From contig DKKR01000025.1 in NCBI GenBank assembly GCA_002455375.1, forward strand, positions 52,549 through 59,298: 6,750 nt of DNA, read 5' to 3'. Every line of letters begins with the position of its first letter. The stretch's first letter is position 1. The stretch is from Bacteroidetes bacterium UBA6661. Lineage in GTDB: Bacteria > Bacteroidota > Bacteroidia > AKYH767-A > OLB10. This document shows positions 1-6,484 of the stretch, piece by piece. The notes under the pieces were generated by a model. It saw nothing but the letters and a program-made list of their open reading frames with translations. It was not told the origin of the DNA and made no database searches. The position numbers were made by a program, and so were the translations under genes.

Positions 1-1965
1 GGAAGTACAAGTGCAACAACAACGGTAAACTCATTGCCGGTTGCAGCAATTACACCATCAGGAAATGTTACAACATGTAATTCATCACAGTTATTAAATG
101 CTGCTACTGGTGTTGGGTTTAGCTATCAATGGCGACTAAACAGCAACAATATTTCAGGTGCCACTGCTGATAATTACACTGCTAGCATATCAGGCAATTA
201 CGATGTTGTTGTTACATTATCAGGATGTTCAGCAACTTCATCACCAACAGTACTAACGCTCGGCACAGGATCACCACAGATTACAGCAAACGGCTCAACA
301 AACATTTGTGCCGGAGCCAATGTTGCACTATCTGCTCCTGCAGGAGCATCATCCTATCAATGGTATAGAAATAATGTTGCATTAGGAACTGCTGTTAATC
401 AGAATTATTATGCAAGCAGTGCAGGACAGTATTATTGTAAAGTAACGGGTACTTGTTCCGGTAATTCAAATGTAATTGTGATTAGTGTAAATAATAATCC
501 AGCACCAACCATCAGTTCATCAACAGCATTATCATTTTGTGCACCAGGTTATGTTACACTCACTGCAAATACATTTACAGGTGTAAATTATCAGTGGCAG
601 TTTAACAGTGTTGATATTCCGGGCGCAACTTCACAGTCTTACAATGCAACACAAGCAGGAGGATATAGGGTTATTCAAACTGCAAACGGCTGCTCTAAAT
701 CAAAAACGGTTAGTGTTAAAAATGCCACAAGTGTAACAGCTCAGATTCATACCAACGATCAGACAACTTTATGTTCGCCAACAGGAACAGTAAACATGGA
801 ATTGGTAAACCCTATACCGGGCTATTCCTATCAATGGCAAAAAAATGGTACTGACATAATTAATGAAACAAGCAGTACTTATGCAGCAACTTCCAGTGGT
901 AGTTATACATGCAAGGTGTCAGCATCGTGTGGTACTACAATTTCCAATGCAATACCGGTATCAATAGGTTCATTCAGTGCATCTGTACTTCCTGCAGGAA
1001 CAGTTACCATTTGTACAGGTGCTTCTGTAGTTTTATCAGCAAGTACAGGTACAGGCTTCACCTATCAATGGAAAAACAATGGTGTTAATATTAACGGAGA
1101 AACATCACCTACTTTGACTGTAAATACTGCTGGCAGTTATTCAGTTTATATGACATCGCCTTGTGGTAATGCAACTTCCAATGTTGTGACTGTGAATAGC
1201 GCTACTGTTTCAGCCGTTATTTCTCCTTCCGGAACAGCTACAATCTGTGCAGGACATGTATTTCATTTATCTGTTACTTCAAATCCTGTATATACTTATC
1301 AGTGGTATAGAAATAATGTTGCCCTGAATGGTGCAGTAAACTCTTCTTGTAATGTCACATCTGCAGGTACTTACTATGCTATTGTTTCTTTAAATGGCAT
1401 TTGCCCTGTTACAACATCAAATTTGGTGTTAACGGTAATTAATAATCCAACCCCTACAATTACAGCATCGGGACCAACAACCATTTGTACTGGTCAGGAT
1501 GTTGTTTTAAGTACAAACTCATGGCCGGGAGTTGTATATCAGTGGACTAAAAACAGCATAGATATTGTAGGAGAAACAGGAACTTCTTATTCAGCAAATA
1601 CAACAGGCGGATACAGAGTTCGCCAAACCGGAAATGGTTGCTCAAAACTGTCACCGTTAGTACAGGTTAAGGTTAATCCATGTCGTATCGCAGGAGAGCC
1701 TGATGTATTTGAAACAGAATATGCATTAACAGTTTTTCCAAACCCTGTCCTACAAGATGCAACAATTACTATCAGTAGCGACCTTACAGTTGATAATGGC
1801 AACTTGTTAATTTATGATGTGCTGGGAAATTGTGTACAAAGAATAGAACACCTGCAGTCAAATTCTTTAGACTTCAACAAAGAGAACTTGAAACCGGGAA
1901 TATATTTTGTTTATTTCACCAATGGTGACGGATTTAAACTGACATCAAAGTTTATTATTCAATAA
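1..1965 (+). CDS. Secreted Ig-like repeat protein with T9SS C-terminal sorting domain (5' partial)
   Basis: The reading frame is open from base 1, so this is the C-terminal 654 residues of a longer protein; the TTG at 34 is internal and not a start. It holds seven tandem Ig-like repeats of about 75-81 residues, each with a Cys near its start (often ICxG), a central YQW followed by an Asn-rich turn, an SGxY or GGY strand and a second Cys. A short linker leads to a type A T9SS sorting domain (1726-1962) with the FPNP start, a YDVLGN strand and the ending LKPGIYFVYF...KFIIQ. By family knowledge such proteins cross the inner membrane by Sec, cross the outer membrane by T9SS, and lose this domain when anchored at the surface or released. 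A role in adhesion is inferred from the repeat architecture; no enzymatic domain is visible here. No terminator follows, and the next gene starts 12 bases on, so read-through is likely. Confidence 0.93.
   Translation, partial: GSTSATTTVNSLPVAAITPSGNVTTCNSSQLLNAATGVGFSYQWRLNSNNISGATADNYTASISGNYDVVVTLSGCSATSSPTVLTLGTGSPQITANGSTNICAGANVALSAPAGASSYQWYRNNVALGTAVNQNYYASSAGQYYCKVTGTCSGNSNVIVISVNNNPAPTISSSTALSFCAPGYVTLTANTFTGVNYQWQFNSVDIPGATSQSYNATQAGGYRVIQTANGCSKSKTVSVKNATSVTAQIHTNDQTTLCSPTGTVNMELVNPIPGYSYQWQKNGTDIINETSSTYAATSSGSYTCKVSASCGTTISNAIPVSIGSFSASVLPAGTVTICTGASVVLSASTGTGFTYQWKNNGVNINGETSPTLTVNTAGSYSVYMTSPCGNATSNVVTVNSATVSAVISPSGTATICAGHVFHLSVTSNPVYTYQWYRNNVALNGAVNSSCNVTSAGTYYAIVSLNGICPVTTSNLVLTVINNPTPTITASGPTTICTGQDVVLSTNSWPGVVYQWTKNSIDIVGETGTSYSANTTGGYRVRQTGNGCSKLSPLVQVKVNPCRIAGEPDVFETEYALTVFPNPVLQDATITISSDLTVDNGNLLIYDVLGNCVQRIEHLQSNSLDFNKENLKPGIYFVYFTNGDGFKLTSKFIIQ
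34..1683 (+). repeat. Array of seven Ig-like coding repeats
   Basis: Approximate unit boundaries are 34-273, 274-498, 499-732, 733-975, 976-1209, 1210-1446 and 1447-1683. All share the core YQW plus a following N-rich turn and a pair of cysteines that could form a disulfide in the oxidising exterior. Units 2, 4 and 6 carry a third Cys. Units 3 and 7 are the most alike (PxPTI at the start, then GGYRV-QT-NGCSK). Units 2 and 6 share YQWYRNNVAL and a 20-base exact DNA match (361-380 and 1303-1322). The first eleven codons of the window look like the tail of another unit, so the array probably continues upstream. Confidence 0.85.
1726..1962 (+). other. T9SS type A C-terminal sorting domain (coding segment)
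   Basis: About 79 residues beginning LTVFPNP and ending in KFIIQ at the C-terminus. The FPNP motif, a central YDVLGN strand and the L-x-PGIYFVYF strand are the recognisable landmarks of the Por-secretion-system sorting domain family. Established knowledge: it directs export through the type IX machinery of Bacteroidota and is usually removed by a sortase-like protease. The T9SS machinery itself is not encoded in this window. Confidence 0.92.
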
Positions 1966-1977
1966 ACTAGATAACTG

Positions 1978-2649
1978 TTGCAACCATCAATCTTATTTGA
2001 AGACTATTACCTTGCCGTGCTGCATAAGCCGGCAGGGTTAATGGTCGAAGATGATAATTTTGGAAATCCTTCTTTGCAAAATTGGTTTCTGAATCATCTT
2101 CAGGCAAAATTCCCGACCAATAAAAACTATTACATTGGCTTTCCACATCGCATAGACCGTGTTACTGAAGGTTTGATAATTGTTGCAAAAACAAAATCGG
2201 CTTTGCAGAATCTTAATGAACAGTTTAATAATAAAAGTATTACAAAGATTTATCATGCGTTAACAGAACATTCTTTAACCGCTGCAGAGGGCACACTGAC
2301 AGACTACCATCAGAAAAACACAAAACTTAAAAAGGCAATTCTTTCAGCAAAAAAGAAAGAGGGTTTTGTCAGGGCAGAGTTAAGATATAAAGAAGTATGC
2401 AACACTAAATCAAACGCTTTTCTCTATAAAATTGAATTAATCACAGGACGTTACCATCAGATACGTGCACAGTTTTCTTCCAGAAACGCTGTTGTTGTTG
2501 GCGATTCATTTTATGGTGCAGTAACAGATTATCAGCAAGGATCCATTGCTTTAATTGCATCTGAAATACTTTTTTCTCACCCCAAAACAAATCAAGCGAT
2601 GCATTTTACCTTACCGTTGCCACAAAACTTAAAATGGCAATGTCGTTAA
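1978..2649 (+). CDS. RluA-family RNA pseudouridine synthase
   Basis: This 223-residue protein should isomerise a specific uridine to pseudouridine in rRNA or tRNA in the cytoplasm. Visible family motifs are the N-terminal ILFEDYYLAVLHKPAGLMV (residues 5-23), the catalytic motif HRIDRVTEG with Asp60 as the expected nucleophile, and the C-terminal GRYHQIRAQF followed by GDSFYGA. There is no room for an N-terminal S4 domain, so it is a short, catalytic-domain-only member; which RNA position it modifies cannot be told. Start choice: an in-frame stop lies at 1972-1974, and the first ATG (2041) would remove the conserved N-terminal strand, so TTG at 1978 is the best start (CTG at 1975 is the only other option). 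It sits 12 bases after the surface-protein gene with no promoter seen between, which suggests shared transcription without implying shared function. Confidence 0.9.
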   Translation: MQPSILFEDYYLAVLHKPAGLMVEDDNFGNPSLQNWFLNHLQAKFPTNKNYYIGFPHRIDRVTEGLIIVAKTKSALQNLNEQFNNKSITKIYHALTEHSLTAAEGTLTDYHQKNTKLKKAILSAKKKEGFVRAELRYKEVCNTKSNAFLYKIELITGRYHQIRAQFSSRNAVVVGDSFYGAVTDYQQGSIALIASEILFSHPKTNQAMHFTLPLPQNLKWQCR

Positions 2650-2696
2650 TACAACTTCCGACAAACGACTCGATTAATATAAGCATATAAAAACAT

Positions 2697-2704
2697 TAGC
2701 TTTG
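2697..2704 (+). promoter_or_regulatory. Possible Bacteroidota -7 promoter element upstream of the radical SAM gene
   Basis: TAGCTTTG matches the Bacteroidota -7 consensus TAnnTTTG exactly. At the expected -33 position (about 2674-2677) there is only TTAA instead of TTTG, so the match is half complete. If used, transcription would begin near 2710 and give a leader of about 68 bases before the TTG start at 2778. Confidence 0.45.
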
Positions 2705-2711
2705 CACAAAT

Positions 2712-2757
2712 GTTTACTTTGTCATAGAAAACAAGTAAATTATATTTTTTACTTTTT
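2712..2757 (+). terminator. Weak AT-rich hairpin followed by a T-rich tract
   Basis: TTTACTT (2713-2719) pairs with AAGTAAA (2733-2739), and G2721/T2722 can add two pairs around a one-base bulge, leaving a loop of about 8 bases. A T-rich run follows (2745-2757). This could be a weak intrinsic terminator for the upstream transcript or a leader hairpin of the radical SAM gene. The stem is poor in GC, so it may also be chance in AT-rich DNA. Confidence 0.3.
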
Positions 2758-2777
2758 CGAGTTTTGTTTCTATTCCA

Positions 2778-3800
2778 TTGAACCGTAATTTAAAAGACAT
2801 ATCAAATTTACTGAGTAAGTTAACTGTCAGACGACTGTTTAACTTCAGTAAAATTCTATGTAGTTATTACTTGTCACGCATAACCGGAAAAGCAAATGTC
2901 AGCGGTATGCCGGTGAGTATTTCAATTGAGCCTACAACTTCCTGTAATCTTCGCTGCCCTGAATGTCCGAGTGGACTTCGTGCATTCAGCAGACCGACAG
3001 GTATGTTACAACCTGACTTTTTTGAAAAAGTTATTGACGAACTTTCACCTGACTTGTTATATCTCATTTTATATTTTCAGGGAGAACCTTATCTCAACAA
3101 AAATTTGTTTGAGATGATACGTTATGCATCACAAAAAAAAATTTATACAGCTACATCCACCAATGCACATTATCTGGATGATGACAATGCACGTAAAACC
3201 ATTGAGTCGGGTCTTGACAGACTGATTATTTCAATTGATGGAACTACACAAGAAACCTATCAGCAGTATCGTATTGGCGGATCGTTAGAGAAAGTGATAA
3301 AGGGTGCAGAAAACATGGTTAAATGGAAAAACAAACTTAAATCCAAAACACCGCATCTCATTTTTCAGTTCTTAGTTGTAAAACCTAACGAACATCAGAT
3401 TAAAGAAGTTCAGCAGTTAGCCAAATCTATTGGTATTGACGAAGTAGTTTATAAAACAGCACAGCTTTATGATTATGTTCATGGTAATGAGCTGATGCCA
3501 AACGATCTTTCACATTCTCGGTATAAAAAAAATAAAGACGGCACATACAGTATCCGCAATCCATTATTGAATCATTGCTGGAGGATGTGGCATTCATGTG
3601 TCATCACCTGGGATGGTAATGTTGTTCCTTGTTGTTTTGATAAAGATGCAAGTCACCGCCTTGGGCAGGTTGCAACAGAAGGCTTCAAAAAAGTATGGCA
3701 TAGTGAGCCATATAACCGTTTCAGAAAATTGGTACTCAAGTCACGAAGCAATATTGACATTTGTACCAACTGTACAGAAGGAACCAAGGTTTGGACCTGA
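2778..3800 (+). CDS. Radical SAM protein with SPASM/Twitch-like C-terminal domain
   Basis: A 340-residue iron-sulfur enzyme. The radical SAM core begins at about residue 46 and carries the CxxxCxxC cluster motif (Cys56, Cys60, Cys63, in CNLRCPEC), which by family knowledge binds a [4Fe-4S] cluster and S-adenosylmethionine to generate a 5'-deoxyadenosyl radical. FQGEP (100-104) and ISIDG (151-155) are further core motifs. The C-terminal region has Cys267, Cys274, Cys285, Cys286, Cys329 and Cys332, with the typical VITWDGNVVPCC strand pair, fitting an auxiliary-cluster domain. Substrate unknown: relatives modify peptides, enzymes or small molecules, and no precursor-peptide gene is visible nearby. 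Start: the frame is open back to 2739 with no ATG; TTG at 2778 keeps a basic N-terminal helix. ATG at 2907 (residue 44) is a shorter alternative that would start just before the core. It appears monocistronic. Confidence 0.9.
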   Translation: MNRNLKDISNLLSKLTVRRLFNFSKILCSYYLSRITGKANVSGMPVSISIEPTTSCNLRCPECPSGLRAFSRPTGMLQPDFFEKVIDELSPDLLYLILYFQGEPYLNKNLFEMIRYASQKKIYTATSTNAHYLDDDNARKTIESGLDRLIISIDGTTQETYQQYRIGGSLEKVIKGAENMVKWKNKLKSKTPHLIFQFLVVKPNEHQIKEVQQLAKSIGIDEVVYKTAQLYDYVHGNELMPNDLSHSRYKKNKDGTYSIRNPLLNHCWRMWHSCVITWDGNVVPCCFDKDASHRLGQVATEGFKKVWHSEPYNRFRKLVLKSRSNIDICTNCTEGTKVWT

Positions 3801-3846
3801 AAGGGTTTAAATCTTACATAAAAGGTTAATTTTCAGCATTTAGTTT

Positions 3847-3876
3847 TTTTGAAAAAGTGATTTTTTCTTTTCAAAA
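3847..3876 (+). terminator. Possible weak terminator or inverted repeat after the radical SAM gene
   Basis: TTTTGAAAA (3847-3855) and TTTTCAAAA (3868-3876) are exact inverted copies separated by 12 bases, 46 bases after the radical SAM stop. The stem is almost all A-T, and a clean downstream T-tract is lacking, so termination would be inefficient. It also overlaps the place where the -33 element of the tRNA promoter would fall. Confidence 0.25.
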
Positions 3877-3882
3877 TTATAC

Positions 3883-3890
3883 TATTTTTG
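3883..3890 (+). promoter_or_regulatory. Bacteroidota -7 promoter element of the tRNA-Gln gene
   Basis: TATTTTTG matches TAnnTTTG exactly and ends 10 bases before the mature tRNA 5' end, giving an expected transcription start near 3896 and a very short 5' leader. The expected -33 region contains a T-run (3861-3866) and not a true TTTG, so the upstream half is only partial. Confidence 0.6.
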
Positions 3891-3900
3891 CGCCCTCGTT

Positions 3901-3971
3901 TGTCCGATGGTGTAATGGTAACACTGCAGATTTTGGTTCTGCCTTTCTAGGTTCGAATCCTAGTCGGACAA
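3901..3971 (+). tRNA. trnQ: tRNA-Gln (anticodon UUG)
   Basis: A full cloverleaf can be drawn. The acceptor stem is TGTCCGA (3901-3907) with TCGGACA (3964-3970), all seven pairs; discriminator A at 3971. The D stem is GTGT (3910-3913) with ACAC (3921-3924). The anticodon stem is GCAGA (3926-3930) with TCTGC (3938-3942), and its loop TTTTGGT places TTG at 3933-3935, reading glutamine codons. The T arm is CTAGG-TTCGAAT-CCTAG (3947-3963) with a four-base variable loop. The 3' CCA is not encoded (ACA follows the stem), so it must be added by CCA-adding enzyme. It stands alone between a promoter motif and a strong terminator. Confidence 0.97.
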
Positions 3972-3977
3972 CATTCC

Positions 3978-4012
3978 AAAAGGTTGCTTCATCATAACGG
4001 CAACCTTTTTTT
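3978..4012 (+). terminator. Rho-independent terminator of tRNA-Gln
   Basis: AAAAGGTTGC (3978-3987) pairs perfectly with GCAACCTTTT (4000-4009), a ten-base stem with a 12-base loop, and the T-run continues to 4012. It begins 6 bases after the tRNA 3' end and is the clearest terminator in the window. Its end lies only 14 bases before the start codon of the following regulator gene. Confidence 0.88.
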
Positions 4013-4026
4013 ATTTCTTTTGTAAG

Positions 4027-5391
4027 ATGAAAACCACCACCATTACACGCATTTTCGTTGTAGAAGATGACGACTGGTACAGAGAGTTTCTGCACTATGT
4101 GTTGTCTTTGAACCCCGATCATGCTGTAACGGCTTTCAGCAATGGGAAAGAAGTTCTGAAGAATCTGCATCTCCATCCTGACATTATTACCATTGACTAT
4201 CACCTTCCGGATACCAATGGAAGCACTTTGCTCGGACTAATTAAAGAACAATGCCCTGATGCCGATACACTCATCATTTCCGAACAGCATAGCATTGACA
4301 CTGTTGTTGAGTTATTAAAATCAGGTGCAGTTGACTATTTTGTTAAATCGAAAGACATAAGAGATAAACTTCTCAATACGGTAGAGCTGATAAAAGAACG
4401 GCAGGGACTGAAACAGAAAATTTCGCGCCTCGAAAAGGAGGTAGAGAAAAGGTACAATTTTCAGGATAGGTTGATAGGCAGCAGTAACAATTTTCAGTCG
4501 TTGTTTCCACTCATCGAAAAGGCTGCGGCTACCAACATCACTGTAACTATTTCAGGTGAAACAGGAACAGGAAAAGAAGAAATTGCAAAAGCTATTCATT
4601 ACAATTCGTCAAAAGAAAAGTCAAGATTTGTAGCGATAAATATGGCTGCTATTCCTATTGACCTTGCCGAAAGTGAGTTGTTTGGTCATGAAAAAGGTGC
4701 ATTTACAGGAGCACTTCAAAGCCGCATTGGTAAGTTTGAAGAAGCCGATGGAGGCACTTTGTTTTTAGACGAAATTGCAGAAATGGAATTGTCCTTACAG
4801 GCAAAACTCCTTCGTGTGCTGCAGGAAAAAGAAGTGGTGCGGGTAGGGAGTAACAAACCTATAAAAATTAATACACGCATTATTGCTGCCACACATAAAA
4901 ACCTGCTTGACGAGGTAAAAAAGAACAGGTTCAGAGAAGATTTGTATTACAGACTCTACGGGCTTCAGATAAATCTACCACCACTGCGCGAGAGAGATAA
5001 AGACATTATCTTACTTGCTAAATACTTTATCACACAGTTTTGTAAAGACAATCAACTGCAGGTAAAAAAAATATCTGCAAAGGCTCAGAACAAACTCCTT
5101 GCATATCAGTTTCCAGGCAATGTCAGAGAACTTAAATCAATTACCGAATTGGCAGTTGTAATGAGTAACACTGACATGATTGAACCTGATGATATCTTGT
5201 TTTCACAGAGTAATTTTGAAACCGAGCTGCTTTCACAAAACCTGACAATGGAACAGTATGAGAAGAAAATCATTATGCATGTGTTGTCGCAATGCAACGG
5301 TAATGTTGTTCAGGCTGCAGAGAAACTTAACATCGGTAAAAGTACCATTTACAGACTGTTAAATAAAGAAAGAAGCAATTCTGAAGATTAG
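4027..5391 (+). CDS. Sigma-54-dependent response regulator, NtrC/AtoC type
   Basis: A 454-residue transcription activator. Residues 1-120 form a receiver domain with the acidic pocket Glu13/Asp14/Asp15, phosphoacceptor Asp57, Ser85 and Lys107, all canonical. A helical, probably coiled-coil linker (about 115-143) leads to the AAA+ domain with Walker A GETGTGKE (177-184), the sigma-54 contact loop GAFTGA (224-229), Walker B TLFLDE (244-249), arginines in FREDLYYR (302-309) and FPGNVREL (362-369). Residues about 406-450 form a Fis-type helix-turn-helix (NVVQAAEKLNIGKSTIYRLL). It should couple phosphorylation by a sensor kinase to ATP-driven opening of sigma-54 promoters. No kinase gene is adjacent, so partner and regulon are unknown. 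ATG at 4027 is the first in-frame ATG and fits the receiver start; there is no Shine-Dalgarno, and the tRNA terminator ends 14 bases upstream. Confidence 0.96.
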   Translation: MKTTTITRIFVVEDDDWYREFLHYVLSLNPDHAVTAFSNGKEVLKNLHLHPDIITIDYHLPDTNGSTLLGLIKEQCPDADTLIISEQHSIDTVVELLKSGAVDYFVKSKDIRDKLLNTVELIKERQGLKQKISRLEKEVEKRYNFQDRLIGSSNNFQSLFPLIEKAAATNITVTISGETGTGKEEIAKAIHYNSSKEKSRFVAINMAAIPIDLAESELFGHEKGAFTGALQSRIGKFEEADGGTLFLDEIAEMELSLQAKLLRVLQEKEVVRVGSNKPIKINTRIIAATHKNLLDEVKKNRFREDLYYRLYGLQINLPPLRERDKDIILLAKYFITQFCKDNQLQVKKISAKAQNKLLAYQFPGNVRELKSITELAVVMSNTDMIEPDDILFSQSNFETELLSQNLTMEQYEKKIIMHVLSQCNGNVVQAAEKLNIGKSTIYRLLNKERSNSED

Positions 5392-5410
5392 CGTATGTTT
5401 TGTATTTGAG

Positions 5411-5441
5411 TTTGAACAGAGCCATCACTTCATTACCTTTG
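5411..5441 (+). promoter_or_regulatory. Bacteroidota-type promoter (-33 TTTG, -7 TAnnTTTG) of the nucleotidyltransferase
   Basis: TTTG at 5411-5414, a 19-base spacer, then TACCTTTG at 5434-5441: both halves match the primary sigma factor consensus known from Bacteroidota, with correct spacing. Transcription should start near 5447, giving a leader of about 24 bases before ATG 5471. It is the best promoter in the window and probably drives the nucleotidyltransferase and the lipoprotein gene behind it. Confidence 0.75.
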
Positions 5442-5470
5442 CCGCTCCAAATAATGACGATAAATTACGT

Positions 5471-6472
5471 ATGAAAATAATTATCCCAATGGCCGGCATG
5501 GGCAAACGCATGCGCCCTCACACTTTAACAGTACCTAAACCACTCATTCCCGTTGCAGGTAAACCTATTGTTCAACATCTCATGGAAGACATTATTTCTG
5601 TTTGCCCTGAAAAGGTTGACGAAATTGCCTTTGTAGTAGGTCATTTTGGTAGTCAGGTAGAAAAAACGCTGACAGATATTGCGGCATCTTTAGGTGCCAA
5701 GGGAACAATACACTATCAGGACGAACCACTTGGAACAGCACATGCCATTTTATGTGCGCAGTCTGCGCTTAAAGGAAAAGTAGTTGTTGCATTTGCTGAC
5801 ACACTTTTTAAAAGTAATGCTAAAATAGATGCTGAACATGATGGAACCATTTGGGTGAAACAGATTGAAGACCCACGTCAGTTTGGAGTAGTTAAAGTGA
5901 ATGCAGAAAATATCATTACGGACTTTGTTGAGAAACCTGTACAGTTTGTTTCTGATCTGGCAATCATTGGCATTTATTATTTTAAAGATGGCGAAAATCT
6001 GAAGAAAGAACTTCAGTATTTGATTGATAATAATATTAAAGATAAAGGAGAGTTTCAGTTAACCAATGCCATGGAGAACATGAAAAACAAAGGACTGAAA
6101 TTGGTTCCCGGTAAAGTAGAGGAGTGGCTTGACTGTGGAAATAAAGATGCTACTGCATATACTAATGGTAGAATGTTAGACATTAAATATCCGGAAAATT
6201 ATATTTCGCCATCAGCAAAAATTACAGATAGTGTAATCAACAAACCATGTTTTATTGCAGATAATGCAGAAATTATCGGAAGTGTGATTGGCCCCGGAGT
6301 GAGTGTTGGTGCAAAAACAAAAATTGAAAATAGTGTAATTTCACAATGTATTATTCAAACCAACAGCAACATCAGCGATGCTGTTATCACCAATTCAATG
6401 ATAGGCAATTATTGTGTTTACAAAGGTAAATCTGATGATTTGAGTATGGGAGATTATTCGACAAAAGCATAA
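5471..6472 (+). CDS. Sugar-phosphate nucleotidyltransferase with left-handed beta-helix tail
   Basis: A 333-residue cytoplasmic enzyme expected to join a sugar 1-phosphate and an NTP into an NDP-sugar plus pyrophosphate, feeding polysaccharide or glycoconjugate synthesis. The N-terminal Rossmann-like domain has the nucleotide loop GMGKRMRPHT (9-18) with PKPL (22-25), QDEPLGTAHA (83-92), the metal-site Asp110 in FADTLF, VEKP (153-156), GEFQLTNAM (193-201) and WLDCGN (219-224). From about 244 the sequence turns into imperfect hexapeptide repeats (for example ISPSAKI, ADNAEI, GPGVSVGAKTKI), a short left-handed beta-helix. The tail is too short to be the acetyltransferase half of a GlmU-like bifunctional enzyme. 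Which NTP and sugar are used (dTTP/glucose, GTP/mannose or other) is not decided by these motifs. Start ATG has no Shine-Dalgarno; a six-codon upstream ORF overlaps it as ATGA. Confidence 0.93.
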   Translation: MKIIIPMAGMGKRMRPHTLTVPKPLIPVAGKPIVQHLMEDIISVCPEKVDEIAFVVGHFGSQVEKTLTDIAASLGAKGTIHYQDEPLGTAHAILCAQSALKGKVVVAFADTLFKSNAKIDAEHDGTIWVKQIEDPRQFGVVKVNAENIITDFVEKPVQFVSDLAIIGIYYFKDGENLKKELQYLIDNNIKDKGEFQLTNAMENMKNKGLKLVPGKVEEWLDCGNKDATAYTNGRMLDIKYPENYISPSAKITDSVINKPCFIADNAEIIGSVIGPGVSVGAKTKIENSVISQCIIQTNSNISDAVITNSMIGNYCVYKGKSDDLSMGDYSTKA

Positions 6473-6484
6473 TAAAAAAATAAA

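Noticed and set aside
34..36. TTG at 34 as the start of the surface protein
   Set aside because: The frame is open to base 1 and the preceding codons encode sequence resembling the tail of another Ig-like unit, with no signal peptide after the TTG.
34..1683. CRISPR or satellite-type DNA repeats
   Set aside because: The periodicity is at protein level with units of 225-243 bases in one reading frame; there are no short identical repeats with unique spacers.
1587..2256. Minus-strand ORFs at 1587-1802 and 2038-2256
   Set aside because: Both are antisense to strongly supported coding sequence (sorting domain region and pseudouridine synthase) and show no family motifs.
2926..3117. Alternative-frame ORF inside the radical SAM gene
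   Set aside because: It lies fully within the cluster-motif region of a well-supported gene and shows no recognisable protein features; the same holds for the frame at 3598-3810.
3901..3971. tRNA-Gln as an integration site of a mobile element
   Set aside because: No second copy of the tRNA 3' end and no integrase or mobility gene are present in the window.
3877..4203. Minus-strand ORF of 108 codons covering the tRNA and the start of the regulator
   Set aside because: It is the antisense of the tRNA-Gln gene, the terminator and the regulator 5' end; the RLGFEPR-like stretch is the well-known false peptide produced by reading a tRNA T arm backwards.
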